A DNA stretch of 64,000 nucleotides from Beroe ovata (GCA_946803715.1 CAMPET010000099.1:116670-180669); one strand, 5' to 3'. Positions 36,001 to 48,819 are shown, counted from the first letter of the stretch. Numbers and translations: made by a program. Notes: generated by a model not told the origin, from the sequence alone.

Positions 36001-38656
36001 CAGGTACAAACTCCAATCTCTTACAGAATTCTTGCTCTTGAACTCCGAAATAGATTCTACATCCCAACGGAAACTCCTTCAATTCAGTACTCAATATCTT
36101 ATTCACTGTAATTCACTGTAATTCACTTGTAATTCACTACATCCGCCTACATCCCAACCGTAATTCCTTTAATTCAGTACTCTTGTTGATAGCACCTCAT
36201 TTTGTCGCAACACCTCATTCTTTGCTCTGATTATTCACTTGTTTGCATCAGAGAGGAGACATCTGTCCTGGATTTGCAGTCTATATTGATACGGCCTGTA
36301 CAGAGAATCATGAAGTACCCTCTGCTACTGAGAGACATGCTGGAAAACACCCCCCAACACTGGGCAGACAGGTCATTGTTGTGACGTCATGTATATTGTA
36401 TACTGTATAGGGAGCTTCTAGGGGGTTCCTACTGAATCTATATTGTTGATCCTCCATGACAATCCTTCAAATAGAATGTTTCCATTTGTTAGACATATGC
36501 GAGAGAATTACTATTTATGAACATAAAATAAGGTCACTCCACTGCCAAAAGTAATCACTAAAATTCCTCGCAGGCCGTTCCTTGTATCTGCTCTTGAAAT
36601 TGTCGATAACATTGTTGTGTACGCGAACGAAAACAAACGGAAAGATGAACTGAGTAAGCAATCACAATTTTCAAGACGATTTTATCAATGACGAATGCAG
36701 TATAATTGATACGAGAGTTAACGAAGTAATTTCACAAATTAATTTCACAAGTTAAAAAAGTAATTTCACAAATTAATTTCACAAGTTAACAAAGTAATTT
36801 CACAAGTTAATTTCACAAATTAACAAAGTAATTTCGAAAATTAATTTCACAAGTTAACGAGGTAATTCCAGTTCGACGTTACAACCACGAAGTCGTGGAC
36901 AGCTCGGCTCTTCCGAAACTTACGCTCCACAGTTTGAAAAAGAAGAGCAAGCGTCTCACCACCACTCTTACACAAAGCCTCAATATTACATCTTCGGTAA
37001 ATGACGATATCGATCAATGCTTGGTTAGTTGTCTATTTGGTGCAAACAGCGTCACCTATACTAGTCGAGAAACAAGCCGAGAAACTAGTCGAGAAACTAG
37101 CCGAGAAACGTTGCAAATTCAGTTCATATTTTGCACTCCATTCCCGCAAGGTCGTTGCCGATACGTCATTCAACTCTCTAGCAGAGAAGTTCAGTTCCCT
37201 GGTTGTCATCGTAAAGACACTAATCCGTGAAGCAACAAACTTCACTGATCTGCTCAAGGTTGTCAAATTTGATAATGGTTTTACCTGATTATAATTGTCA
37301 GCAGCTCATTTTGAAATTGTCTTATTAATCCATATTTACCATATTCAACCATATTTAACCCCACAGAAGGTTCAAGTCGACATGCATAACCTTTGCACCT
37401 ACATTCACAACTTTTATGACTACCTTGAGAACCAAAAGAATGTTTTCCTTTACCATGGTGCTGCTCTCAAGATTGCACAAACATCAACTCCAACATTTGT
37501 GAGTTATTAGACAGAAGAACTAACGTCAAATTCATATTGACGAGCGAGGTGAAATACGCTGTAGTTCTTATGAAAATGTATTCAAGATGATGAGTTATTG
37601 CTAGTTTCTGATATTTCTCTGAAAATGAAAAACTATTCTTTATTTACTCAAACAAAATGCTAGAAAAAAATTGTTTTCCAGCATTTTGTGCGGTATTTGA
37701 ATTTTGAATTGTACCACGAAACCTGATATGCTATGTATAGGAATTGTACCGAACCGCTTCATTATTTCCGTGTGTAGCACACATTGTGAATGTCCATTGT
37801 GTTTTGCCACACATGAGTTAAGGGCAGCGAATTACCCAAAACGTGGTAAAAGAACGTGAAATGTGTTTCTCAGAGTCTTCCGATACTGCAATTGCAGAAA
37901 CCTTGAGAAGAATGTGGGAAAATGTCAAGTCTTTTGACTCGATGAATACAAAGCTTCACACTCGCTTTTACATCTTTATATTTTACTAAGTTTTGTATTT
38001 GATAAATCAATAACCCATATTCCTAGATAAAAGATCTGGAAGAAGGACCGTTGACAACTCTAAATGAGTTGTTGTCAATGTTCACAGCCCCCCAGTACTT
38101 CATTGAAAAGAGAAACAGCAAGAAGCTGGACTACGACAACTTATCCGCCCAGGCGGTCGACGCTGGCTTGGTAAGGGAGATTATAAGAGGACCAATACAA
38201 TTGTTTGAATATTAATTTGAAGGCGGGCATTTGCAATGCTTCTTTCCACTAAATCAATGCCTGGTGTGACCAAGGCGGTCAATATCTCTTGTCTTTACTC
38301 ACTCCAAACTTTCACTTCTCTCTATTATTTCTAGGAAACGGAAGCATTGAGAATTGCTCGAGGAGAATTTGAGGCGTTAAACATTCAACTGCTCGATGAT
38401 TTACCAATTCTCGTACAAGAAGGTAAGGAATATTATCGCCCGTGACGTAGTGCTATCAGCAGTTGTTTGGTGTGTGTGGTTGTGTGTGTGTGTATGTGTG
38501 TGTGTGAGTGTGTGNNNNNNNNNNNNNNNNNNNNNNNNNNNNNNNNNNNNNNNNNNNNNNNNNNNNNNNNNNNNNNNNNNNNNNNNNNNNNNNNNNNNNN
38601 NNNNNNNNNNNNNNNNNNNNNNNNNNNNNNNNNNNNNNNNNNNNNNNNNNNNNNNN

Positions 38657-38688
<32 letters not shown>

Positions 38689-41600
38689 GTGTGTATGAAT
38701 TCCCTAGGTTGAAATTCAAGTCGTTACGTGTACTGTGTGTATGTAACTTGATCCTGAGTTGGGTGACTTAACCAGATATGCTCATTGCTTGGAAAAACAA
38801 TTTAAACTTTAAATAATAAACTCATTCCAAAGATATTTTCCTCATGAGCTAGTTTTAAGATAAATGAAGATATTCCCATTGTCTGTATATTATATACAGT
38901 ACTGACATCTGTGGAGGGCTGGTATAATAAACTCACAGTGTTCTTAAAATATGAGAATACAAAACGTTTACTGTGTTCAAATGTGTTAGAATTCAGAATT
39001 CTGTCGTGTATAACCTATCCGAAAGCACGTTATTCTGCATCTATAAGTTAAAAGTAAGCAATTATTATCACTATTCACTATTATGCTTCCTCGTATCAGG
39101 TGCTGTGGTAGTCGAGAAGTCGGCGTACGGGGTTCTATCGCTATTCTGCAAATACTCACGATCATGCCACGCAGAGTTCAAGAAAGCCCTGGTAAGAAAA
39201 TCCGTGTCATTTGGTCACGGTGATTGTCGGTATAATATGATAAGAGAAGATGTCGCGACTATTATCAGTTCTAAAATTAAATGAATCCCATCATCTGAAT
39301 TCTACAGGATGATACCATTGCTGGATATGTAGGTGCATGTATGTCGGTATTTGGAAATTGAATCCACGTTACTCATTGATCCGAGTCTATCTGTCGAACT
39401 TATTGAGCTATAAGCATTTGTTTATCATGATTGTGAGATTTGAATGGGAAGTTTTAGCAAATTCGGCGCTAGTACAAATCGTGCTACTGATTTATAAAAC
39501 GCAGATAGAGATTATGTTCTCCTATACAAACGACTTACCTCATAGCACGATCTGATTTCAGGAACAAATGTCACTGGAAATCAAAGATGCTCCCGATTCT
39601 ATTTACCAGTACCATACAGCTCGAATGAGGACATGTTGTGCTACACTGCTCACAATTTGCTCATTCGAAAAGGATGTAACCCAGGCTATAGTCTTAGGTA
39701 TGAAGAATTTAGAATAGAGTCCTGGCAAGAAAGTGGTAAATTTGTGTTACATTTGGCTGATGACTTGTATTTCATGTTTTTTGAGGCCCTCTTATCCGCT
39801 CTTCCATTCAGGCAGCACGATGAAACCTGCTAGCAAATTCTATGACACTACTGAATCTCAACAACCAGTCACCTCTAACTACGATGTTTCAAAGTGGTTA
39901 GAAGAGCAGCCACTAGGAGGTTTGCAGTTCTCTGTCTTTTTCCGTTGTTTGGTCATCTGATTTGATGGCTCGATAGGCGGAAATGAACAATATTCCTGTT
40001 TGATATTCATTCTAATTGACAAAACCCGCACAGTCCCATCGTCTGATGATGAAAGCGAAGCTCAACCAGCCGAAGACGCATTTGAGAAGCCCGGTATTAT
40101 TGAGGATGTGCTCAGTGGAACAGTCTGTAGAGTGCTCTACGACTTTGCCCAAACCTCAGATTCAATGATAGCAGTGAAAACCGGTGATACAGTCTCCCTG
40201 CTAGCTGATTGTCTGATCAGTGATACTTGGGCTTACATCAAGTGTGGTGAGTGTGTGGTGTTTGCAATCTGTTTATACAGCAAGTCATGTATTATGCTAG
40301 CTGACAGTTGTACAAGTAACTCGATTAACAGATATCATAGACATACTTTGCGTAACGCGCGCACGCCAGATCAAATTTCCGCTGGTAGCTCGTTGTAGTT
40401 GCCGTTTGCATTGCGCGGCTTTTGGATCGCGCGCACACATTCTGGGAAGATATTTTCGAGTCTCTGGCAAACTGTCAACTCAGGTGATGTCAGTGGTTAT
40501 GTTCCCAAGACATATCTCACTTTACCGAGGAAAAATAAACCTGCTCCCCAGCCCCCTTCCAAGACATCAGTTAAAAGGTATTATCAGCGACTGTAAATTC
40601 TGTATCTAATATTTATGTTAAGAAGCAGTGACGTATGAAACTCGTCATCCTCTTTCAGGAAACTCATCATCCTCTTTCAGGAATACCTCAGTCAAGCGCC
40701 GAGCACCAGTCCCTCCGAAACGCTGTGTATCAGAAACAACGATACCCCCTCAACAACAGCCTAGTGATAACCCAAAGCAGGAAGTATCATCAGTCAAAAC
40801 TGCTACCATTATTGAGCATCCATCTTCAGAACAGCCTTCTCCCAAATCATCTGATAAAGTTGGAATGGTGAGCGAGAATCAGCGGCGTTTACAACCGAAG
40901 AGAGTCGCGCCGCCGCCACCGCCACTAAAGAGGAGTAACACGGCGCCACTCCGTCAAAAACACTCGTCTACCCTGAGCCGAGTGTCGACTGTAGAGAGTG
41001 ATTTGTCCGCTGGAGTACACTACTTGAATCTTCCCGGTGATCCACATGCAGGCTTGGATGGAGCAAAGGAAAGTGGGTTTGATTCCACTTCCAATGCTGA
41101 TTCAGTAGAAACATCACCTGAGCCAAGCCAGATGTTGCTAGCAACACAGCAAGCAACACAGGACCCCAATCCGCCTGTAGTCATCTCGGAGCGGTATTCA
41201 GCTGCTAAATCACCAGACCAACGGCCGGCTACACTTATCACAGAGCCGTCACCAGAACATGAGTACATGTATATTGATCCCTTGGAAACGGAGGGAGTTG
41301 TAACTGAACCATTTTACGAGATTATCTCTCCTCCACCCCTCCCCCCTCCCAGACCATCACCACCACCTCCAAAGAGAGATTCCATCAGCTCCACTCCGGT
41401 CGTGTCTCCACTTGCCACGTCTCCAATTCAGTCTCAAATTCCCACGTCTCCTCTCCAGTCTCCACCACGCCCTCCATCTCGACCATCCCCCGTGACGTCA
41501 CCCTCAGCTCCTCCCCAACCACCTCCACCCAATGCCAGACCCCCAGTTCCCCAAACCTCAGTGTCCATCTCGACTGCTGTCCCGGCCGCTAGACTCCAAT

Positions 41601-43138
41601 CCCCACCCCCTCCCCCACCTAGGGTATTTCCACCGGCTGAGTCAGTTTCATCTCTCAGCGAAAGTGAGACTACAACTGCGTTATCCGGCAAACCGTCAAC
41701 CAAGAATGATCATGAGATATCCAAATCCGTCATCAGTAAAGACGGTTTAGGAGAAGATACTGATCTCGCAGAGTCTGGCGGAGAGATAGAGGTGCCCCTT
41801 ACTTCGTTCACGTTAGACTGCAGTGACGATGACTGTATCCCGCCACCAGACTTCACTCCCCCACCTCCCCAATTCACTCCCACCCCTGTCTCAACTCCAA
41901 CTCCTTTCTCAACTCCCGATCCCATATCTGAAGCATTGCCCGTTTCGGAGCCAGAATTGACGCAAACCCGCGATCTAGAATTAGCTCAGGAAATCGAGGA
42001 GACGTCAACTATCGATGAAACCCAAGCTCCTGAACCAACTGACGTCCGTGATAACAGCAGTGCGCCTAAAGAAATACCAGATCTCTTGAAGATCGACGAA
42101 ATAATCGTCTCGAACTCTGAAAAAGACGTTGACACGCCACCACTATCCACGCAAGAGTCTCCGGTCAAAACAGTACCCGGTACTGACACAAAATCCGCCA
42201 AAACGACTGCTACAAAATCCAAAAAGTCGAAAAAGAAAACTCCTCCAGCAGCCATGTCACCATTTTCAGTTCCACTCTCTCCACTCCAACGCACAGCTTC
42301 AGTGTCCACTCCAAGTTCGGTAAGGAACACCGCGACGGCAACCAGGTCGGCATCGGTTAGTGGTCCCGCCCGTCCCACTGTCCCTAGAACACCGGTCCCG
42401 CCTCCCCCTTCCAGTGTCAGACAACAGTGAGTTTGATATATCGGGCGATCTATCCTTCCTGACAATTCTCAATCTATTGGGAAATATTTGAGTGTCATCC
42501 CATCTAGAAACTAAGATAACGTAGACATTCCAGGCAGGCTAATCAAGGATTTGATGACTGTCCGATGGAGCTATGTGCAGTCCAGTCTGTACAACACTTG
42601 CCTGGGCACGAGGTGAAAAAGTAGAATATTCTTGTTCGTTCTTGTGATGTTCTTGTATTTCTTTAATTCCTTTCTTTGACAAATTTTTTGTGTGGGGGTG
42701 TATAATTTGATGTTCTTAGGAAAGTTAGTGGTGTAGGGATTGACAGTGAGTAATAGTGTAATGTAACCGTGTACAAACCTCAAATTATACCCAACTTTGT
42801 CTGCTATGATTGGCGTGTGTGTATGTGTGGAGTGTGTAATTATGTAAGTGTGTCTCGAAACGACTCAATCCTCCTGGAAATCCACAGCCGACACTCACTA
42901 TTTGCCAACCATGTTAATCCAAACCCCTACGAAATAAATTTTTCTATTGAATACTCCTTAAACTCGTGAATGCCCTCAGGCTACGTCAGCATTTCGGGCC
43001 CGGTCTAAAGCCGAGCTGTCCCTCAGCCCCCGCCAAAATGTCTGTGTGGTGGACTCATCCGACAAGGATTGGTGGTATGTCAAGATCGGGATGAAACAGG
43101 GCTATGTTCCTGCGTCATTTCTCAAGTCCAAATCATGA
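33073..43138 (+). CDS. DNMBP/Tuba-like Rho guanine-nucleotide exchange factor (SH3-DH-BAR-SH3)
   Basis: About 28 exons: 33073-33168, 33275-33391, 33473-34065, 34130-34397, 34491-34571, 34653-34758, 35080-35160, 35275-35411, 35554-35674, 35780-35871, 35948-36003, 36252-36371, 36574-36653, 36872-36996, 37151-37258, 37367-37498, 37876-37923 (weak), 38027-38170, 38335-38422, 39100-39191, 39308-39328, 39562-39697, 39812-39919, 40034-40246, 40484-40577, 40681-42426, 42534-42612, 42980-43138. Order: two N-terminal SH3 domains, acidic/Ser linker, coiled coil, DH domain (LIRPVQRIMKYPLLLRDML), BAR domain (LHSLKKKSKRL, PLTTLNELLSMF, EALNIQLLDDLP), SH3 (CRVLYDFAQ...GYVPKTYL), a 580-residue Pro/Ser-rich exon, and a final SH3 (DWWYVKIGMKQGYVPASFL). 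Vertebrate Tuba has four N-terminal SH3s; only two are seen here. Expected role: Cdc42 activation coupled to membrane curvature and actin at junctions or cilia. Confidence 0.85.
36717..36868 (+). repeat. Minisatellite in DNMBP-like intron
   Basis: Degenerate tandem units of AAGTAATTTCACAAATT and TTAATTTCACAAGTTAAC fill the intron up to its acceptor at 36871. Confidence 0.85.
38466..38694. repeat. (GT)n microsatellite with 142-base N gap
   Basis: GT repeats flank an N run from 38515 to 38656, inside an intron of the DNMBP-like gene. Confidence 0.9.
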
Positions 43139-43337
43139 TACAGGTTTGGAATATGTTTTTCTAGTAGATTGGAGTTTTGGTTTGGACATACACAATATGA
43201 GGACAGTTTGTTGACGTGTTCTGGGATCAATATAGATTAAGTGTGCTTTGTGTGAGCTGATTAACAATGTTGTAGAAATGATGAAACAGCTTTTTAGCCT
43301 AGGATTACCTGACCAATGAAACTGAACTAGGAAGCGA

Positions 43338-43363
43338 AATAAAATGGTTTTTGTACGAATAAA
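43338..43363 (+). terminator. Polyadenylation signals of the DNMBP-like gene
   Basis: Two AATAAA hexamers, at about 43338 and 43358, lie 200-225 bases after the stop codon. Confidence 0.5.
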
Positions 43364-43594
43364 TTTTTAACTTTTGGCGTGTTACATATTATGTCACAAT
43401 GCGAAATATGAAAGCTAATTTTGTACGCCTGTATGTATGATGTCCAGCTATGGCATGATTCTCGAAACTTATGTCAGAAAGTCAGTAAAATGTTCTTGAT
43501 TGGTAATTAATCAGAGATTATTTTTGTGCGAAATCCCTGTTTACCCTTAGTCCAATCACAATCAAGCAAATCTCGCACACGTCAAAATATCTCA

Positions 43595-44583
43595 TCATAA
43601 ACATCTTATGCAACAGTAAGCCTGCGCGAATGCACCCAAGTAAAGCACAGATCTGGTCATTACGAACGCGTTCACTTCAAACTCTCCAGCTCCCGTGTTT
43701 AGCTCCAACCCATCATACGTCATCTTGGGCAGTACAGCGAGAGTAATCAGCACCAGAGATATCATCATGGCTGGTGATGATCCACCAGTCTCCACCTTGT
43801 CAGCATCATCACTCCTCGGTGACGTCATGATAACGTCATCTGGTGTCATGATGACGTCATCAGCCCGGAGTTTGCTGTATCCTAGTATACCAACTCTCCG
43901 TGATGAGAGGAGACTGATGACCATGTTGAGGATGACCACAATGAATGTGGTTGTCATGGTGATGATGTGAGTTGCCCTAGTAACCGTTGGCAGGGTTGTC
44001 AGGACGTGAGGAATGATTGAGCAGGTATCTAGGGAAGCAGCTGCCAGTAACAGGGTGTAGGTGAGGGCTATCACCCTCCTCTTTGTCTTGTAGTATTGGA
44101 GTGTGAAGTGGTAAGAGAAGAATATGAATCCCAGAGTCAAACCAAGGTCCCCTGGAAGATAGAAAGTTAATACCTCGCGACTTTTAAATCCAAACACAAG
44201 GAAATTTCTTCTCGTAATTCGGTCGGGGATAAACTCACCCACTCTGAGAGCACGTATCGAGTGAGAAAGAGGGAATGATGTTATTAGAGATGCCGAAATC
44301 AGAGATGGGCTTGTGGCAAAACCTGAGGAAAAAATGCTTTATTACCACATTTTAGATGGTAGGAGTACGATTCTTGATATTTCAGTCTATGACAATGAAT
44401 AGGTTAATAAGACTAACCTGCCATGTTAGAAAATGCACATCCAGCCACCACTAAATTGGTCCACGTGAAGTGTCTCTGTGCGGTGTGAAGTAGGAGATAG
44501 AACGATAGTATGATTCCTGAGAGGGAAAACACGGCATACAGAGATCCCAGGATTCCATTGGGAATCTCAGCGGTGTCGATCAT
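43595..44583 (-). CDS. Multi-pass membrane protein, family not recognised
   Basis: Three exons on the minus strand: 44418-44583, 44239-44322, 43595-44151, with good sites (GCAG|gttag, GTGG|gtgagt). Product about 268 residues, starting MIDTAEIPNGILG. Hydrophobic segments include LYAVFSLSGIILSFYLLL, LVVAGCAF, LGLTLGFIFFSY, ALTYTLLLAAASL, ITMTTTFIVVILNMVISLL, ISLVLITLAVLP and VLYLGAFAQAYCC, so about seven membrane passes. A hydrophilic loop carries a repeated DDVIMT motif, encoded by clustered TGACGTCA-like sequence. I do not recognise the family. It is convergent with the DNMBP-like gene, with only 456 bases between stop codons. Confidence 0.7.
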
Positions 44584-44602
44584 TCTTTATCCCGGATACT
44601 CG

Positions 44603-44650
44603 TGTGTGTTTGTGTGTGTGTGTGTGTGTTTGTGTGTGTGTGTGCGAGTG
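44603..44650. repeat. (GT)n microsatellite
   Basis: GT repeat directly upstream of the minus-strand membrane protein gene. Confidence 0.9.
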
Positions 44651-45504
44651 TTTGTCGGGGCCCTGCTTCAATTCTTTCAGATGTCTTATTACAGTTGAAT
44701 TCTGGACATTTTCCAGCTCTAAAGTTTTGTATGAATAAGCACAAAAATAAACAATGAAGCAACAATGAAAACTAAAAAAAGTGGCAACAAAGTATTGAGC
44801 ATCCACGATTCTCATAAAATAGTTTGAATATGGCTGATGAGTAATGTTGTCATCATGCATGGTTCGACTGACATTATCACGTTTTCATAGTCAAAATCGA
44901 TATGATCGCTTACCGAATGCCCCAATGTGGGAAACTATATTTTGTTACTTTTTATTTTTGGAATGATTGCACTAATGGACCAATTAGATTGAATGATCGG
45001 AGGAGTCGAAACTATTATCTTGTTTCATAAGATTAAGGTATGATCCGACTGGTCTCTCAAGAAAACGAAAGCTATGAGTTAAGCACGCCTCGAAGCTGAG
45101 CTCTGTGTTCAAATTCAAAAACATGTTCAGTGTACATTAAATCCAGCTATCTCTGCCTTATAATGCCAAGAAATTATGCAAATATCGGCCAATTTGTGTA
45201 CACCGCCTTTTTAATGCGAGCTATTGCATTTGCTAAGAACATGCTGTCAGTTGTACGAATACACATTCCATTTCCTTCATTATTCCATACAATCGGCATA
45301 AAATAAAAAGTTTAGTACACTCGCAGTTCTACCCTGAGACATTAAATGATAAAATGGTGGGGCTAACAATCATCAAATTGTGAAAGTGACAGAGACTTCC
45401 GGAATAAGCTTCTCGTTGCAACACATGAATGAAACTGAAACAAGAGTATCACTATCATAGTCTTCTTACTCAGAGTAACAGTAACACAAAGTTGTAACTT
45501 ACCC

Positions 45505-45786
45505 ATTTTTCCCAAAACCAAATGAGATTTGGTTGTTGTAGTCCGCAGCATCTGTGCGTTCTTTATTAATTGTTTTAAAGTCAGTGATATGAAAAAGAAC
45601 GCGGCATATTCGTCAGAATGCCGCCATCTCACGTGTAGAAAAACTGTAGCTTTTTCTAGCGAGGTGGCGGCAGTCTGACGAATATGCCGCGTTCTTTTTC
45701 ATATCACTGACTTTAAAACAATTAATAAAGAACGCACAGATGCTGCGGACTACAACAACCAAATCTCATTTGGTTTTGGGAAAAAT
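45505..45786. mobile_element. Foldback MITE, copy 2
   Basis: Inverted arms of about 126 bases (45505-45630 and 45661-45786) with a 30-base loop. It shares GTCCGCAGCATCTGTGCG, ACGCGGCATAT and the loop motif AGCTTTTTCTAG with copy 1 at 14350-14615, but differs along both arms. It ends three bases before the gap at 45789. Confidence 0.9.
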
Positions 45787-46450
45787 ATNCCGACATAATA
45801 AATCCAATGTGAATGTGGAATTGAAATTGCCTTTGCGTCTCAGAGTCGATGTCTGGAGCACTGTTGGGAGTACTCCATTACTCCAAGTCCACAAAGTGTT
45901 AATAAGTTTTATATTAATCGCAAAGAATATCGAAACGAATAGTCTAGAGTCGTTACAATTAAAGTGCGGCTGCAGGCGTAACTAATAATAATATAGAATA
46001 ACTTCAGCTTTCATCATCATGATTATCTGCATCGTGCGAACTGCGAATCAGATTCATCAGCCACGCCTCTGACGAGTGACGGCCTCATTACCATTTGTAA
46101 TTACACTCCAGTAATTAGGTGATTATGAATATGTGTTAATCTTCACGAACCGCATCCTAATTTCGCACATTCAAATCTACCGTGTGACTGTGAGGGTCCA
46201 ACAAGTATTATGTGGATCACTGAGACTGAGAGAGTTAGTTCGCCACGTGGATCAGGGGGGCGCGGTTGCAGAAATCTGACTTGGCCCTACCCTGAGGGTA
46301 GTACCCTCTCTTATCTAGTTTAAGTTATCTCAGCTCTACCCGGCCCTACAGGAGCTCCAGCATTGTCTCCGGCTATACCATATACTAGGATTAAGACTTG
46401 CTGTAGTGTTCTTCTTGAAGTATCATCAATACAAGCCAAGCTTAATACTT

Positions 46451-46703
46451 TTGTAGAATTTCTCCCTACCCTTGCTGGCGGGATTTTATCCCTGGCAAGG
46501 GTTGTAAAAACGTACTTTTTAGGGTAATTGTAACGTACTTTTAGGGTAACGTACTTTTTAGGGTAAAACTAAATGTAATACTAATAGTTGTTGGGTTTTT
46601 CCCTACCGTCGGCGCCGCGCAATTGTCATTTGTCATTCCGCCCTAGCCAGGGCACGGACAAAATCCCGCCAGCAATTGGCCAGGGTAGGGAGAAATCCTG
46701 CAA
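46451..46703. mobile_element. Composite of GC-rich MITE copies
   Basis: Starts TTGTAGAATTTCTCCCTACC-like and contains GGCGGGATTTTATCCC. A run of repeated TAACGTACTTTTTAGGG units follows. A second half has CCCTACCGTCGGCGCCGCGC and ends in AGGGAGAAATCCTGCAAAA, the complement of the left end. It is related to 23690-23780 and 58637-58732. Confidence 0.65.
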
Positions 46704-46734
46704 AAGTATCAAGCTTGGCTTGTCGATATAGGCC

Positions 46735-47275
46735 CGGCCCGGCGCGCGGTCGAGAATTAAAATTTCCAATTTTGTTTTGAGCGCGCGGCGCAAACTCATT
46801 CAATTCTCTTCGCGGCTCGGCCCGGGCTTCTAATTCTATATCAGCGGTCTGGCAACGCGGTGTCGCGGAAATGTGAAATCTACCCTCGAGTACCAATATA
46901 TACCCATTTTCGTGAATTCAGGACCGATGATCGAGTGGAATTGAACAATAAACGCTTGCATTCTTTCGCCACGTTTTATTTCGTCTAGTCCACAATATAC
47001 TTGAACACAACGCTCGTGCGCGCGCGTTGAAATGTTGACTACGTGTGTACTTTTCACTAAATTCAAAATAATAAAAGCTGCAGTTGTTAACACTTAAAAC
47101 CAGTGATTTTGGCGGTATACATTTCATGAATCAATGGAGCATTAAATGAAACAAATATAAGAGCTTAAAAATATCGCTGCGTGCTTGATAGCTAAACCAT
47201 TGCGACCTGAATAACAAGGGGGGAACGTGTATAAATTATATGCGAATAATAACAGTGTCTCCCGGTTCATCCACT
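46735..47275. repeat. Duplicate of the SmE gene 3' flank
   Basis: This stretch repeats 48034-48537 with minor differences. It includes the GCGCGCGGCGCAAACTC MITE core, AAATGTTGACTACGTGTGTA and TCTCCCGGTTCATCCACT. Its right end contains the last codons of the SmE gene in reverse and stops at the N at 47276. It is either a segmental duplication or an unmerged haplotype. Confidence 0.85.
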
Positions 47276-47276
47276 N

Positions 47277-47973
47277 ATCCATTTTCGGGTACTTAACGGA
47301 AAGTTAGAGGCCCCAAACTTCGTTTGGTCGTCTATAATGACTTTAGAAACACATTTGAGCCGATAGAATTGAATTTTGACCTATTCTAAAATTGGGCCTT
47401 TTTCGGGCCCTCGGGGGCCGTATGAGCTCGATTGGGGTACAACGACTCAAAAAAACAACTCTGGGCCACTCACATCATCCACATGAACCTATAACAATCA
47501 TTTGTGGACATTAACATGCACAAGGAAACGCATAAATCCAATTTCTCACTTTTCTCAATTTGCATCCAATTTTTTCTCAACTTTGATTTCGCACTTGGAT
47601 GCATCCATTTTCGGGTACTTAACGGAAAGTTAGGGACCCCAAACTCCGTTTGGTCGTCTATAATGATTTAGAAACACATTTGAGTCGATAGAATTCAATT
47701 TTGACTTATTTAAAAATTGGGCCTTTTTCGGGCCTTTTGGGCCCGTATGGTCTCGATAGTCGATAGAATTCAATTTTGATCTATTTAAAAATTGGGCCTT
47801 TTTCGGGCCTTTTGGGCCCGTATGGTCTCGATAGTTGTACAACGACCTTAAATACCACTCTGGGCCACTCACACTATCCACATGAACCTCTACCAATCAT
47901 TTGTGGACATTTACAGGCACCAGGAAACGCATAAATCCAATTTCTCACTTTTCTCAATTTGCATCCAATTTTT
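47277..47973. repeat. Two-unit tandem repeat of about 326 bp
   Basis: Units at 47277-47602 and 47603-47973 both start ATCCATTTTCGGGTACTTAA and end with TTTGCATCCAATTTTT. The second unit has an internal 73-bp duplication around ATTGGGCCTTTTTCGGGCC. Both sides are N gaps. Confidence 0.88.
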
Positions 47974-48528
47974 NATTAGAATTAGGCAGGCTTGGCGATT
48001 TAATTATATTATTATAATTTTATATAAACCCGTCCCGGCCGAGAATTTCCAATTTCGTTTTGAGCGCGCGGCGCAAACTCGTTCTCTTCGCGGCTCGGGC
48101 TTCTATATCAGCGGTCTGGCAACGCGGTGGCGTGGAAATGTGAAATCTACCAATATATACCCATTTTCGTGAATTCAGTACCGATGATCGAGTGGTTATC
48201 CAATGGAATTGTATGCTTGCATTCTTTCGCCACGTTTTATTTTGTCTAGTCCACAATATACCTGAACACAACGCTCGTGCGCGCGCGTTGAAATGTTGAC
48301 TACGTGTGTACTTTTCACTTAATTCAAAATAATAAAAGCTGCAGTTGTTAGCACTTAAAACCAGTGATTTTGGCGGTATACATTTCATGAATTGAGGGAG
48401 AATTAAATGAAACAAATATATTAGAGCTTAAAAATATCGCTCTGTGCTTGATAGCTAAACCATTGCGACCTGAATCACAAGGGGGGACGTGTATAAATGA
48501 TAAGCGAATAATAACAGTGTCTCCCGGT

Positions 48529-48819
48529 TCATCCACTTTGTGGACTGACGTTCTGAATCAACGTGATGTTATCTCCCTTTATTAGGATCCGACCCACACT
48601 TTTCCTCTCTCCTCTCTTGATATGGACCTCCTCTGCATCGTCCAGAACTAGGTTCATATACTCGTCAAACCCGATCACGTGACCCTCAATACGGAGATTC
48701 TTCTGGTCGAACAGCCACATTTGAATTCGGGATCGGTTCTGGAGGAATCTGAAAATCAGGTTGATGGGCTGAACCATCAGCTTCTGGACTTTTTGCTGGC
48801 CACCGCCACGGAATGCCAT
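48529..48819 (-). CDS. SNRPE: Small nuclear ribonucleoprotein Sm E
   Basis: One-exon, 96-residue Sm protein. The Sm1 motif ([14 protein letters not shown]) and Sm2 motif (IKGDNITLI) are intact, and the N-terminal [20 protein letters not shown] is typical of SmE. The length is close to the human protein (92). The start is MAFRGGG at 48819. Reading further upstream would add a hydrophobic stretch not found in the family. A strong acceptor (CTTTCCGTCTTCTTAG) lies 13 bases before the ATG. SmE is one of the seven-subunit ring that binds U1, U2, U4 and U5 snRNAs in the nucleus. Confidence 0.97.
   Translation of the reverse strand: MAFRGGGQQKVQKLMVQPINLIFRFLQNRSRIQMWLFDQKNLRIEGHVIGFDEYMNLVLDDAEEVHIKRGERKSVGRILIKGDNITLIQNVSPQSG

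Larger units (their letters stand above)
44651..48528. other. Gene-free repeat-rich region
   Basis: No gene recognised. From left to right it holds AT-rich unique sequence, the foldback MITE copy 2, GC-rich MITE copies, a duplicate of the SmE 3' flank, and a 326-bp tandem repeat. The second copy of the flank runs into the SmE gene. Gaps (N) lie at 45789, 47276 and 47974. Confidence 0.7.

Noticed and set aside
37065-37230. Open frame with SRETSRET repeats
   Set aside because: A GT-AG intron (36997-37150) better matches the BAR domain pattern; the repeat lies in that intron.
41434-42465. Minus-strand open frames opposite the proline-rich exon
   Set aside because: They mirror Pro-rich codons as Gly-rich sequence; no independent gene evidence.
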